Positions 9,101 to 16,250 of a stretch of 59,976 nucleotides of DNA are shown piece by piece. Position 1 is the first letter of the stretch; the number at the start of each line of letters is the position of its first letter. The notes under the pieces were generated by a model. The model did no database searches. It worked only from the letters and a program-made list of their open reading frames with translations, and was not told the origin of the DNA. This stretch comes from a virus. Made by a program: the position numbers and the translations under genes. Location: the IMG/VR virus record IMGVR_UViG_3300032116_000208, positions 1-59,976 of that record. One strand, 5' to 3'.

Positions 9101-10674
9101 CCGAAATCTTCGACGAGTTGACCAAGCGCTACGCAGGTACGCTGGACCCACAGCCAAGCCCGTTCATCAACGGTCTGACCAACATGGCGTCCAAGTTCTT
9201 CTTGGCCTCCAGCCCCGGCTACTACTTGCAGAACTTGACACAGCCGTTCATGATGTCCCTGCCTGCCATGGCAGGTCGTCACGATTACACCAAAGCTGCC
9301 GCTGAGCTGGCCAAGGCGTACGGTGAGTTGGGCCCACTGTTCAAGGATGTGAAGCTGTTCGACGAGCAGTTTGACTTCTCCAAGGTGCCTGCTGACGTGC
9401 GTAAAGCCATCAACGAGTTGGTCAACCAAGGCAAGATTGACATTGGTCTGGCCACTGAGATCAACGAGTACAAGGTAGAAGCCGACAACAAACTCAGCAA
9501 GTTTGCGCAGCGTTTGAACAAGGGCATGCGCTTGGCCGTGCAGAAAGTGGAAGCTACCAACCGCCTGTCTACTGCCATTGCTGCCTACCGTTTGGAGTTC
9601 GCCCGGACTAAGGACGCTGACAAGGCAACCCAGTACGCTGCTGACATCCTGACTGACACCCATGGTGACTACACAGCCTTCAACGCTCCTCGTGCGTTCA
9701 ACACCCAGTGGGGTAAGGTGGCTTTGCAGTTCCGCAAGTTCCAGTTGATTCAGATCGCGTTCTACTCCAAGCTGGTTCGTGACGCGTTCACCAATCCTGC
9801 CGAGCGTGCAGCAGCCATGAAGACTCTGGCCTATTCGCTGAGCCACACTGCCGTGTTCGCTGGCATGATGGGCTTGCCCGGCTACGCTGCCATTTCTGCA
9901 ATCTTGGGCTTCTTCGGTGACGAGGACGAGCCGTACGATCTGACTGCTGAAATGCGCAAGGCGCTTGGCCCTGAGTGGGCTAACATCATCATGCGTGGCG
10001 CTCCAACCGTTGTGGGTATGGACTTGTCCGGCAAGATCGGCGCTGGCAACATGCTGTCCATCATGCCATTCAGTGACGCTGACTTGAGCACCAACGCAGG
10101 TCGCGCCGAAGCTTTCGGTACATTGATTGGTGGTGCAGCTTTGGGGATGACATCCCGCATCATTGACGGCCTTGGCCTGATTGCCAGCGGTGACTACTAC
10201 AAGGGTGTTGAGCGTGTTATGCCAAAGGGTGTGTCCGACGCGCTCAAAGCTGCACGCCAAGGTGCTGAAGGTATGACTCGCCGCAACGGCGATGTGGTCT
10301 TGCCCGACAGTGAGATCAGCTCCCTCGACACAGTATTTACTGCGTTGGGTGTGCCTGCTGTAGAGCAGACTGTAACCTACGAGCGTCAGAACCGCATGCG
10401 CGATTTGACCAAGAACTTCCAAGACCGCACCACGCGTATCAAGAACGACTACGCCAAAGCTGTCCGCGAGAAGGACACTGCTGCCATGGCCGAAGCCCGC
10501 ACTGCATGGACTAAACTCCAGCAGGCTCGCCAGCGTAACGGCTTGACACCACAGCCAGTATCCAGCCTGCTGAAAGCACCGCAGGAACAGAAGGCTCGTG
10601 AGCAGCGCACCGTAGGTGGTGTACAGTACCGCGAAGGCCAGCGTAAACTGGCAGAATCCGTAGCAGCAGATTAA
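3160..10674 (+). CDS. Giant internal virion / polyvalent injection protein with ART-like and HEXXH segments
   Basis: This 2504-aa product is the largest in the genome and starts behind AAGGGGTCGCA. It fits the giant T7 gp16-like injection protein or a large polyvalent protein. Visible parts in order: Gly/Ala-rich hydrophobic N-terminal region (about 30-290), low-complexity linker (about 490-590), helix-turn-helix-like segment around YKGNIAKEIADSFG (about 685), long coiled coil (about 735-900), KOW/Tudor-like unit around VKNPKLGTGVVKSF (about 930), and an ART-like region (about 1085-1320) opening with RLRHGTTAANK and ending AADQVVVLRPE. A metallopeptidase-like HEVGHGID motif begins at residue 1427, with E1508/E1509 possible third ligands. 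The remainder is helical, with a hydrophobic segment near 2230-2250. The enzyme labels are motif-based inference. Confidence 0.65.
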   Translation: MPFVPLRTVVGTDEEDTGFKPLRDVYLGPAPQRGAIAAGLSAGVDQLQGLGYSALGGVADIAGASGARDWANEQARRNQVDASVGGRPDLERIEDQSLGSALPYLGYQVAKQVPTMLGIAGAQLIPGAGQVAGAVGLTRLGAVAPRMLGGGGLQAGSSAAARRAALAQGEVFGTGTLAGSAMGFGSLYGESVEGGDPSPFKSLALAPIYGAAEAVLPAVLQGSLRAPARYSGNIGTRMAKAGGVAGAGEALTELGQNELEMGMRSDLTAEEMASRRLNAAAAGLIVGGSLGTVGGVRGPRRPDTESDLTQPLDTTTRPDPSQFVTQDQTVGLKKFIDVNTGVVRPSRKDYEKQFEAAFNEPSGQFVADAATGVERELTVGELMQRGSTAMDLTQDKPADTAAAATAATNVATTRDPRDVFLRDELKVIPNNNSRQLFTLMEEQGVDPTSPAMVPVWNYAAAKYMTPSRLTKATELMDAAIIQSRKEAPIGTGISTVQQPAGGVGVGGPVVQGSVGNAGRPAPVAGAMDGSAPAAGAPLQQAGILPVAPGQPSTTVTTGAPSGPQASQTIQTAPQGQTATTVPAAAPVRANTTLRLNQQEKLPGETDITNIADIARMTGNAGGIDAVLEDEAGLRADQRDFTDDDLNAVIEEQVGKGKNADRDRQILRAYITARRAVPSGYKGNIAKEIADSFGIAESRVRQIGNPEKLADIAVSMGFDRAQVFDRLGIQSAQKALATELGKLEGELTRLKAKAKPTKADIARMAELDEQITRINDEVEAGDMAAAFKEAGIEGEAGEAFGNLDDAREWQKASTAGSQMAVKLVSIADTIAELKTAAAELNQLGLAQAEAAAAERIKELTAEYQAIVSGYEAKPEAAAPKKGKGKGKAAEKASEEKDAAKEAEAAKFRAERAAKLQADRNGLAVGDTVKNPKLGTGVVKSFAGDGDATTVTVAFQSGQTKELSVKLAKLEKTDAVQVESPAGVSVQPKAETGEKVGRQVRRAPKPAAEGKAQVPAVILTQAEQAAQAWDVVAADFPEAPKFADLTKAQQNTFIGFGEGNWERGDVELELTKLARAAAPTQRAIRLRHGTTAANKAMIEKLGHMDPEGGERQYTYSEFGRKAVYLTRPEGWWLDKEKAAAGRAVVYDSYVDVELPSDANVVTINNMADFEALAKRVGESSAKSMANKLAVDGLDWLSQAKELRSITLDQAVQKYIREQKESAAKYGGFDTKGVNTLGELADFLNTNVNNQYTQTTEAELRTRIRDNWLDAKSYELDTFGESDAMTQKLIDAGVDVIDIAPDADVGVAADQVVVLRPELVKLASAVKQQEAFLRKSRRSVRTADQSGVEFESVEASLDDLSNYSEGIAAGIRSLRDVDMGNAVDAIDSWMVTFSPVSWDAIYTMIDGKRTIIYNGVILKDKVLSTVATLHEVGHGIDEVQGGAGKFSGGAEFRMSRVNGELMSMRPGTVADELLNHWEDASETSALGGMLNYPLDMTDPENRSLTMQELREEVFAQVWAFSNLNGGMDYLRDNLPTTHAFMEKAHEQVKATNYQRAQGAQQGAQSGQVQAGQQNAQPAGAVLRASRQAKQGLIDRNIAKLPKMSQQPVRNLAGALGDIGGAGLDYVVFTSDLVKRAVAAGLPAAQTFSDRLASRNAKVSEEERKIEKIADRYASIEDDAKGSGPGSVNEFLFESTRTGKWGYGKFRDAKMGAAFDALGPKAQQFVKDVFAHGDATLSNKKKIVLDAANSEYDAMIKAAQDAGDTKTEATLKAEKAATLKRFQTLFRIREGMPYAPIKRTGSYVVIGESAEYQKAKANKDTATLKKLESDPDHYHVSFTDTKWQARSLRDRLAEQGVFTDPQVVSRSESFDEAFSGEAMLPALTKMRAAVDRRAQDSTGKKDPTAGKLLNIINQLYLEALAEGSARKSEMRRRGVAGEVDMLQSFTQQGRADANFLASVEFEPKIQDALQQMRNQSRTGDRERKSEIFDELTKRYAGTLDPQPSPFINGLTNMASKFFLASSPGYYLQNLTQPFMMSLPAMAGRHDYTKAAAELAKAYGELGPLFKDVKLFDEQFDFSKVPADVRKAINELVNQGKIDIGLATEINEYKVEADNKLSKFAQRLNKGMRLAVQKVEATNRLSTAIAAYRLEFARTKDADKATQYAADILTDTHGDYTAFNAPRAFNTQWGKVALQFRKFQLIQIAFYSKLVRDAFTNPAERAAAMKTLAYSLSHTAVFAGMMGLPGYAAISAILGFFGDEDEPYDLTAEMRKALGPEWANIIMRGAPTVVGMDLSGKIGAGNMLSIMPFSDADLSTNAGRAEAFGTLIGGAALGMTSRIIDGLGLIASGDYYKGVERVMPKGVSDALKAARQGAEGMTRRNGDVVLPDSEISSLDTVFTALGVPAVEQTVTYERQNRMRDLTKNFQDRTTRIKNDYAKAVREKDTAAMAEARTAWTKLQQARQRNGLTPQPVSSLLKAPQEQKAREQRTVGGVQYREGQRKLAESVAAD

Positions 10675-10683
10675 GGAGTAACC

Positions 10684-10938
10684 ATGGCCAAGACACCTGC
10701 ATGGCAGCGCAAAGAGGGCAAGTCCGAGAAGGGCGGGCTCAACGCCAAGGGGCGTGCGTCTTACAACAAGGCGAACCCCGGCAAGCCGGGGCTCAAGGCT
10801 CCTCAGCCAGAGGGTGGCCCACGACGTGACTCATTCTGTGCCCGCATGGAGGGTATGAAGGAGAAGCTGACCAGCGCCAAGACTGCCAAAGACCCCAACA
10901 GCCGCATCAACAAGTCGTTGCGTGCATGGAAGTGCTGA
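10684..10938 (+). CDS. Small basic protein, DUF6321-like
   Basis: The 84-aa product starts behind TTAAGGAGTAACC, 9 bp after the giant virion gene. It is rich in Lys and Gly and contains GGPRRDSFCARMEGMKEKL and a C-terminal SRINKSLRAWKC, a pattern I associate with a small family found in cyanophage and freshwater phage genomes (DUF6321-like, from memory). Function is unknown. The basic charge and position at the end of the virion operon suggest nucleic-acid contact or packaging with the injection proteins, which is inference. Confidence 0.6.
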   Translation: MAKTPAWQRKEGKSEKGGLNAKGRASYNKANPGKPGLKAPQPEGGPRRDSFCARMEGMKEKLTSAKTAKDPNSRINKSLRAWKC

Positions 10939-10939
10939 C

Positions 10940-11128
10940 ATGGCTACCAAAGCAAAGTCCACAGTAAACGCTGCTGGCAACTACACCAAGCCCGAGCTGC
11001 GCAAGCGGATCGTGTCTCAGGTTAAAGCTGCTGCTACCCAAGGCACTGGTGCTGGCCAATGGTCAGCTCGCAAGGCACAGCTTGTAGCCAAGAAGTACAA
11101 GGCCGCTGGCGGGGGGTACAGAGATTGA
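10940..11128 (+). CDS. Small basic protein, DUF5872-like (first part)
   Basis: The 62-aa product MATKAKSTVNAAGNYTKPEL... starts 1 bp after the previous stop. The YTKPELRKRI and GQWSARKAQLVAKKYK motifs followed by GGGY are shared by a small phage/bacterial family of unknown role (DUF5872-like, from memory). It is strongly basic. Its stop overlaps a TTG start of the next gene by 3 bases (TTGA). Confidence 0.65.
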   Translation: MATKAKSTVNAAGNYTKPELRKRIVSQVKAAATQGTGAGQWSARKAQLVAKKYKAAGGGYRD

Positions 11129-11358
11129 AAGCCCCCCAAAAATCCCTCAAAGACTGGACCAGTCAGAATTGGAAGACTAAAAGTGGAAAACGATCATCTG
11201 ACACGGGCGAAAGGTATTTACCTGAGTCTGCAATCAAGAGTCTTAGCCCTGCTGAATACGCTGCGACAACGCGTGCAAAACGCGCTGGCAAAGCTGCGGG
11301 GAAACAGTTTGTAGCGCAACCCAAAAAGATCGCTGCAAAAACCGCAAAGTACCGTTAA
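11125..11358 (+). CDS. Small basic protein, partner of the preceding DUF5872-like gene
   Basis: The proposed 77-aa product begins at TTG 11125, overlapping the upstream stop as TTGA and sitting behind a GGGGGG stretch; an ATG at 11059 would overlap the upstream gene by 70 bp. It carries WTSQNWKTKSGKRSSDTGE and a repetitive Lys/Ala tail ending KIAAKTAKYR. I recall this motif set occurring beside or fused to the previous protein's motif in other phages, so the two may act together. Function is unknown. The start choice is moderately supported. Confidence 0.55.
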   Translation: MKAPQKSLKDWTSQNWKTKSGKRSSDTGERYLPESAIKSLSPAEYAATTRAKRAGKAAGKQFVAQPKKIAAKTAKYR

Positions 11359-11377
11359 CCCCAACTGGAGAATCCCC

Positions 11378-11527
11378 ATGATGAAAGCAAAGAAGCCGAA
11401 CCCGTTCGGCAAAGGCGAGTCCAAGATGATGGAAGCCAAAGAGAAGAAAATGGCTGGTGGCAAGAAAGCCTACGCTGCCATGGAAAAGAAGTACGAGGGT
11501 AAGAAGTCCACCTCGAAGATGAAATAA
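11378..11527 (+). CDS. 49-aa lysine-rich peptide
   Basis: An ATG behind ACTGGAGAATCCCC opens a 49-codon frame encoding MMKAKKPNPFGKGES... and ending KYEGKKSTSKMK. About a third of the residues are Lys and the sequence reads as one helix with Met/Ala faces. It belongs to the run of tiny basic genes after the internal virion proteins. No family was recognised. The consistent ribosome-binding site and tight spacing support translation. Confidence 0.55.
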   Translation: MMKAKKPNPFGKGESKMMEAKEKKMAGGKKAYAAMEKKYEGKKSTSKMK

Positions 11528-11538
11528 GGAGAACCACC

Positions 11539-11676
11539 ATGATGTACGGAAAAATGATGATGGCCAAGGCCCCCGCAAAAGGCGGTAAGAAAGCTGCCCC
11601 TTTCAAACCCTGCCCCGGCTGCAAGAGCCCTGCTAAGTGCAAGGCTGCTGGCAAGTGTTTGGCCAAGTCCAAGTGA
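11539..11676 (+). CDS. 45-aa Lys/Cys peptide
   Basis: The frame starts behind TAAGGAGAACCACC, 11 bp after the previous stop. The product MMYGKMMMAKAPAKGGKK... ends with CPGCKSPAKCKAAGKC, four cysteines in a C-x2-C-x5-C-x4-C pattern that could bind a metal ion. It is the last plus-strand gene before the convergent terminator. The peptide family is not known to me. Confidence 0.55.
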   Translation: MMYGKMMMAKAPAKGGKKAAPFKPCPGCKSPAKCKAAGKCLAKSK

Positions 11677-11684
11677 CGTAAAAA

Positions 11685-11712
11685 AACCCCCGGGCCTTTC
11701 GACTCGGGGGTT
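11685..11712 (-). terminator. Rho-independent terminator between convergent arms
   Basis: AACCCCCG (11685-11692) pairs with CGGGGGTT (11705-11712) around a 12-base loop. Read on the minus strand the stem is followed by a run of T, so it mainly terminates the early arm after the primase-helicase gene. On the plus strand no T tract follows, but the hairpin may also slow late transcription. Confidence 0.75.
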
Positions 11713-11758
11713 AAGGTTCCTCAACACAAAGGAGCTGACATGACAATCAGCGGGGCGA

Positions 11759-14700
11759 TCATACCTCGTTGGCTGCTGCATCGTCAAACTGGCTCGTCAC
11801 CAACGTCAACACTGGCGTGGCTGAGTCTGCGTTCAAGCGTCGTGTGTCCACGACAATGCAACGTGTCTGCTGCGACGTGCAGTCAGTACCACGCGTGATG
11901 ACAAACTTCTCACCCTGAGACACAAGCGCGTTGGCTTCCTTGATGCTGGCCACCATTGAATGGTAGTCCATGCGGTGAGCCATGCACCATTCCCGCACTT
12001 CCTTCTGAGACAAGATCAAGCGACCAGCTAGTTCTTTGCTGTTGGCCGTACCTAGGATGTAGCGCCCAGCGATAGGGCCATTGACTCTGTTGCGCGGGGT
12101 CTCAGGGCCACGTCCATCACGGCTGTCACGGCACTCGGTAGTGACAATAATTCGCTGGCTCAGCATGCTAATCATGCGCTGGAACGCATCTTCAGACGAC
12201 ACGGTGTTGTTCTCTTCAACCGAATCAGACAGCTCACGCAGCAGGTTCACGGTGAATTTGTACAGCTCACGGATATCAAACTCCACAATGCCCAGCTTCT
12301 TGGCGATCTTGGCAATCACGATGGTACATGCGCTGTGAGCCCGGTAGAAACGGAACTTGGGATTGGACAGCACCTCAGTGAACTTGCCCAGCATGGTCTG
12401 CATGTCGCGGTAGACCTCGGCTTCATTGGCCAGAATGTACTTGACCATGGCCGCACCAGCATGGCCAGAGTTGGCAGTCATCTTCTTGATGTTCTCGGCA
12501 GCTACCATGGCAGACGCTGACCTCCATGCATCCTCACCCTCTTCTGTGTCCGGGTACAAGCCTCGGTCTACCAGCATCAGCGGGTCGTAGCGGTCCACGT
12601 TGAGCTGAATCAGGCGCACGGCCTCGGCCTGTGAGTTGGCTTGGTTAGCCGCCAGCAACCCGTAGAAGTCACGGTTGCCAGTCACGTATACGTTCAGCCG
12701 CCACTCGGATGACTTGGCGAACACCACACCGCCGCCCTTGGATGTAAGGCGAACCTTCTCTTGGCCGTTGGATACGCCATAGGCTACGTCACTGAACACG
12801 CCAGCTTCCATGTTGGTCAGCTCATCAGCCAGCACAGGGATGTTGTTGTACACACCCAGCGTAGCCCACAGCGCGTTGGTGGTGAAGCCCTCCTTGGAGT
12901 TGAGCGTCATCTTCTCAGGGTTGCCGAACGCAGCCAGCGCGGCGTGACATGCGGTAGTCTTACCCCGGCCAGACTTGCCGCCTTGCAGGGCCAGAATCAA
13001 GCCCTTGTACAGGTCTTCGCAGTGGTGCGATACCAGTGAGCCCCAGCCAGCGCATACGGTGTATTGCCAGTGAACGGCCTCCGGTCTGTTGTACATAAAG
13101 TTCATGGCCTCGGCGTAGCCTTCCAAGCTGCCACGGCCATTCTTGAAAGCGTTGGCACGCTCCTTGGCGTTGCCACCCACCAGTACTTTGCGCTCTGTGC
13201 CGTCTTGGGCGAACAGCGTCTCACCGATAAGGAACGACTTGTGGTCATCCTTCCAGCCAAAGGCTGTCATGGTGTTGGTCTCAGTGATGCTGCGCTTTAA
13301 GGACTGCAGTTGGTCCAGCAAGTATGCCGCCATGTGCTCTCCAGCGTTTTTGTGGTTGCTCTTCGTGAGCTCGTATCGGGCCATAGCCCTCAGCAAATCC
13401 GTTGGTGATGCCACGGACTCACCTGAAATCTCAAAGTCACGGATGCGCTTGTCTGGTAGGTGCAGCCGGATGCCATAACGGAACGTGCCGTCTTCGCCAC
13501 GGATACGGGTGGTTGGGTAGAACAGGTTCTCACAGAACGGGAAAATCTGCATGACCCCTTCCTTGTCGGGGATGAGGCGGCTCAGCAGCCCAGCGTCCCA
13601 CTGGTATCCGCGAGGCAGCGCTGGTATGGTCGCTTGCTCTGCAACACCTTCCTCAGTAACAGTCTCAGCAGTAGTTTCTTCTGGCTCCGGCATCACCCGG
13701 CCCAGCACCAGCGGGGTCTTGACCTTGTCTTTGAACGAGCAGCCCGTGCAGCCGTCAGGGTTGCACTTGCTGAAGAACTCGCACGTCGTTGGTCCAGCAG
13801 TCCATGTGTCGTAGCGGATGTCCCAGTCAACTTGGCCATGGCCAGTTTCTTCGCGCTTGGAACTCCATGACTGAGCTAGCTCACGACCGTCAACGCAGTG
13901 GGTCAGCAGACCGATAACGCCGCGCCAAGTCTCGTAGTCCACGTCACCCATGGTGTCGCGCATCTTGCCAGCCTGCAGACACTTGTCAGCCATGACGTTG
14001 GCGTCTACCGGGACTTCAGGGTATTGGGTCAGGTGCGCCGTCAGGTCTGAGTTCAGGTCAGTCGGCTGATACTGTTTCTTGGGTGTCTCTTTGACAGGCT
14101 TGACGCCATTGGCTTTGGCGTAGTCAAACAGCGTTACAGCAAATTCTTTGGGGTCAATCGGCTCGCATGTAGCTATGACCTTGACCGTCTTAGCGTCGCC
14201 GTTCTTGCGGTTTGTAGAGCCCGCAGGGCGCAGGATAGAACTGAAGTCAGCCGTACGTGTAGGGTCAGCGATGACCTTGGCGTGGGCCAGCGTAGCCTTG
14301 AGGACTGTAGCCACCTTGCGCCACAGCTCATGGCCGATCTCATGGGTCAGGGGCCAGTAGGCATGGATGCCGTTGCCCGAATCCACCAGCATGGGGCGTG
14401 GGATACCGACGTCTTTGGCGAACTTGGCCATGGCCACACAAGCGTCTTTCTTGGTCAGGTAGCCCTGCCCCTTGTCGAACTTGTCTTGGCCGCAGTCAAC
14501 GTCCACCCAGAACGCCTTGGCCTTGTCCCAGTTCTCAGGTATTCGATACTTGCGCTTGGGGTTGCCTTTGATGTCGAGCTCTTCCAACTCGATCACGGCT
14601 TTTTGATACGTCGCACACGCATGGTACACAGACAGCTGCTTGCTATCAGCCATACCATCAATGGCTTCGGCCATTGTCTCAAGGTCAGTGTAGACCTTGT

Positions 14701-14791
14701 GTGCTGGGAATTTGTAGCCCTCTTTGAACAGGGCGAGGTAATGGATGCCGAACTCCGGCAGTATCGTCTTGAGAAACTCAAGGGTGTTCAT
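11759..14791 (-). CDS. Bifunctional AEP primase / SF3-DUF927-like helicase
   Basis: The 1010-aa product starts behind AAGGGGTGAAGC. The N-terminal third is an archaeo-eukaryotic primase: metal ligands D97 and D99 in FWVDVDC, an SGNGIHAYW element with H143, and ILRPAGSTNRK near R188. A PriCT-like segment (YETWRGVIGLLTHC, about 287-300) and four cysteines (337, 343, 348, 351) able to bind zinc follow. The C-terminal half has Walker A GGKSGRGKT (604-612) and Walker B IPVLADE (651-657) of a DUF927/SF3-like helicase. It is likely the sole replicative primase and unwinding enzyme; no DnaB-like or separate primase gene is present. It is the last gene of the early arm. Confidence 0.85.
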   Translation of the reverse strand: MNTLEFLKTILPEFGIHYLALFKEGYKFPAHKVYTDLETMAEAIDGMADSKQLSVYHACATYQKAVIELEELDIKGNPKRKYRIPENWDKAKAFWVDVDCGQDKFDKGQGYLTKKDACVAMAKFAKDVGIPRPMLVDSGNGIHAYWPLTHEIGHELWRKVATVLKATLAHAKVIADPTRTADFSSILRPAGSTNRKNGDAKTVKVIATCEPIDPKEFAVTLFDYAKANGVKPVKETPKKQYQPTDLNSDLTAHLTQYPEVPVDANVMADKCLQAGKMRDTMGDVDYETWRGVIGLLTHCVDGRELAQSWSSKREETGHGQVDWDIRYDTWTAGPTTCEFFSKCNPDGCTGCSFKDKVKTPLVLGRVMPEPEETTAETVTEEGVAEQATIPALPRGYQWDAGLLSRLIPDKEGVMQIFPFCENLFYPTTRIRGEDGTFRYGIRLHLPDKRIRDFEISGESVASPTDLLRAMARYELTKSNHKNAGEHMAAYLLDQLQSLKRSITETNTMTAFGWKDDHKSFLIGETLFAQDGTERKVLVGGNAKERANAFKNGRGSLEGYAEAMNFMYNRPEAVHWQYTVCAGWGSLVSHHCEDLYKGLILALQGGKSGRGKTTACHAALAAFGNPEKMTLNSKEGFTTNALWATLGVYNNIPVLADELTNMEAGVFSDVAYGVSNGQEKVRLTSKGGGVVFAKSSEWRLNVYVTGNRDFYGLLAANQANSQAEAVRLIQLNVDRYDPLMLVDRGLYPDTEEGEDAWRSASAMVAAENIKKMTANSGHAGAAMVKYILANEAEVYRDMQTMLGKFTEVLSNPKFRFYRAHSACTIVIAKIAKKLGIVEFDIRELYKFTVNLLRELSDSVEENNTVSSEDAFQRMISMLSQRIIVTTECRDSRDGRGPETPRNRVNGPIAGRYILGTANSKELAGRLILSQKEVREWCMAHRMDYHSMVASIKEANALVSQGEKFVITRGTDCTSQQTRCIVVDTRRLNADSATPVLTLVTSQFDDAAANEV

Positions 14792-14843
14792 GCTTCACCC
14801 CTTGTTGTATTTTTGCAACTCATGGCCACTCCAGAAAGCGAAA

Positions 14844-14861
14844 AAGCCCGCTGACGGGCTT
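14844..14861 (-). terminator. Rho-independent terminator after the SSB-like gene
   Basis: AAGCCCG and CGGGCTT form a 7-bp stem with a 4-base loop. On the minus strand the stem is followed by TTTTTCGC. It separates the SSB-like gene from the primase-helicase gene and may lower expression of the latter relative to the former. Confidence 0.75.
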
Positions 14862-14909
14862 GGAAGAGTAGGGCCAGTGTACTTCAACGCCACTGACCCC
14901 ACAAGTTGC

Positions 14910-15836
14910 TTAGTCGTCGAAACTGATACCGTCGAGGTCGAGGTCCATGTCGTCGTCCACAGGCTTAGGAGCTGGCTTGGCAGCTGCCTTGGGCTTGGCC
15001 GCAGGCTTAGGCGCTTCTTCCTCAGCAGGCTCTTCCACTACAGGCTTGGCTTTAGCCTTGGGCGCTGGGGCTTCCTCTTCTGGCTCAGCAGGAGCTTCAG
15101 CAGCAATGGCAGCAGCCACGGACGAACCTAGGATGTTAGACACCACGTCAGACGCAGCGATCTCTTGGACTTCAGCAAAGCCGTCATCGTCCAGCAAACC
15201 AACAGCGGAGAATGTCAGCTTGGGGGATTCAGCTTGCAAGTCGAAGCCAACCTTGGTGACAACCATGTTGTAGCCAACACCGCGCTTGGCCAACATCTGA
15301 CCGTACTCGCCCAGTGCCTTAATGGACGCTGGAGGCACACGCAGCAGCATGGCGTCGTTGATCTGACCAGCAGGGGCCACGGCCATACGAACAGCGTCAG
15401 CGCAAGCCTTGCCCTTGGTAGCACCCTTCTCGGAGACACGCGAGCCCCACTGGTTGTGTGGGCAGGTAGCGCACTTCTTGGCCTGCTTGTTCTGAGCGTC
15501 AGCCGCTGGCTCAACACCATCGTTGGAGTAGCAGTCAGGCTTCTGGCCTTCGCTGGAGTCCTTGTCGTAGCCCTTGATGTAGAACACCTTGCTGGTGCCC
15601 TTGTTGGCTTTGAGCAACACCACGTTCAGGCTGGTAGCAGCGCTGTCCGGGTCTTTGGGGTTCATCTGGATTTCGCGCTCACCATCGCGGACGACTGCAA
15701 AGACTTTGCCCTTGATGGAGATGACAGGGAAGCCGCCACCTGCGTGGGCGGTCAGGTCGGAGTTGAGCGCAGCGACGTCAACTTTTTTGAGGAAGGCTGG
15801 CAGTTTGCTGCCGGAGTCGAATGGAATAATGTTCAT
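14910..15836 (-). CDS. Single-stranded DNA-binding-like protein with acidic tail
   Basis: The 308-aa product has a beta-rich N-terminal core (about 1-215) with four cysteines around CYSNDG and KKCATCPHNQWG, then a long Ala/Pro/Glu/Lys linker and a final acidic tail DDDMDLDLDGISFDD. That build, a globular core and a flexible linker ending in an acidic hydrophobic tip, is typical of SSB-type proteins that recruit replication partners, and the gene stands between the helicases and the primase-helicase. The core fold itself was not recognised, so SSB function is inferred. A strong terminator follows. Confidence 0.6.
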   Translation of the reverse strand: MNIIPFDSGSKLPAFLKKVDVAALNSDLTAHAGGGFPVISIKGKVFAVVRDGEREIQMNPKDPDSAATSLNVVLLKANKGTSKVFYIKGYDKDSSEGQKPDCYSNDGVEPAADAQNKQAKKCATCPHNQWGSRVSEKGATKGKACADAVRMAVAPAGQINDAMLLRVPPASIKALGEYGQMLAKRGVGYNMVVTKVGFDLQAESPKLTFSAVGLLDDDGFAEVQEIAASDVVSNILGSSVAAAIAAEAPAEPEEEAPAPKAKAKPVVEEPAEEEAPKPAAKPKAAAKPAPKPVDDDMDLDLDGISFDD

Positions 15837-15863
15837 GGTTTTCTCTGTGATGGGAGGAGGAGT

Positions 15864-16250
15864 TTATGCCGAACGGCGGATGTTGACAACGCGCTCTGAG
15901 CGAATATTTATGCCCGGTGGTAACTCGTTGTCGTTGTTGTCGCGGAACTGCTCAATGGCGGTCTTTGCAGCCCGCACCTCAATCAAGCTCCACTCTTCGT
16001 TGGCCTTCACAAATTCCATGAAGGCTTCACGATCTGCCACGCTGGCGGTTGTACGCACAGCGGTGTAAGCCGTACCAAACTCAGTCTTCACTGAGTCCAT
16101 GCCGGTCTTGTTGAATACGTCCAACAGCTTGGCTTCGAGCTTTTCCATCTTGTCATTGATGGGGGCAACCGAGGCGTCGAAGTCGGACTTCATCTGCGCT
16201 TTCTTGTCACGTAGCTGTATGTACAGCGTGACGGCTTCTGATAATTTCAT
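15864..16250 (-). CDS. Conserved phage protein with coiled coil
   Basis: The 128-aa product opens with a helix and coiled coil (about residues 10-50, with KMEKLEAKLLDVFNKTG), then a strand-rich middle with TEFGTAYTAVRTTASVADR and a C-terminal helix before ELPPGINI. The shape recalls Gam/Gp157-type phage proteins that bind DNA ends, but no decisive motif is visible. Its ATG overlaps the helicase stop as ATGA, and it lies between helicase and SSB-like genes, so a replication or recombination role is plausible. Confidence 0.55.
   Translation of the reverse strand: MKLSEAVTLYIQLRDKKAQMKSDFDASVAPINDKMEKLEAKLLDVFNKTGMDSVKTEFGTAYTAVRTTASVADREAFMEFVKANEEWSLIEVRAAKTAIEQFRDNNDNELPPGINIRSERVVNIRRSA

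Noticed and set aside
9073-10422. 449-codon minus-strand frame opposite the giant virion gene
   Set aside because: No ribosome-binding site and no recognisable protein motif; it is a mirror frame of a long codon-biased gene.
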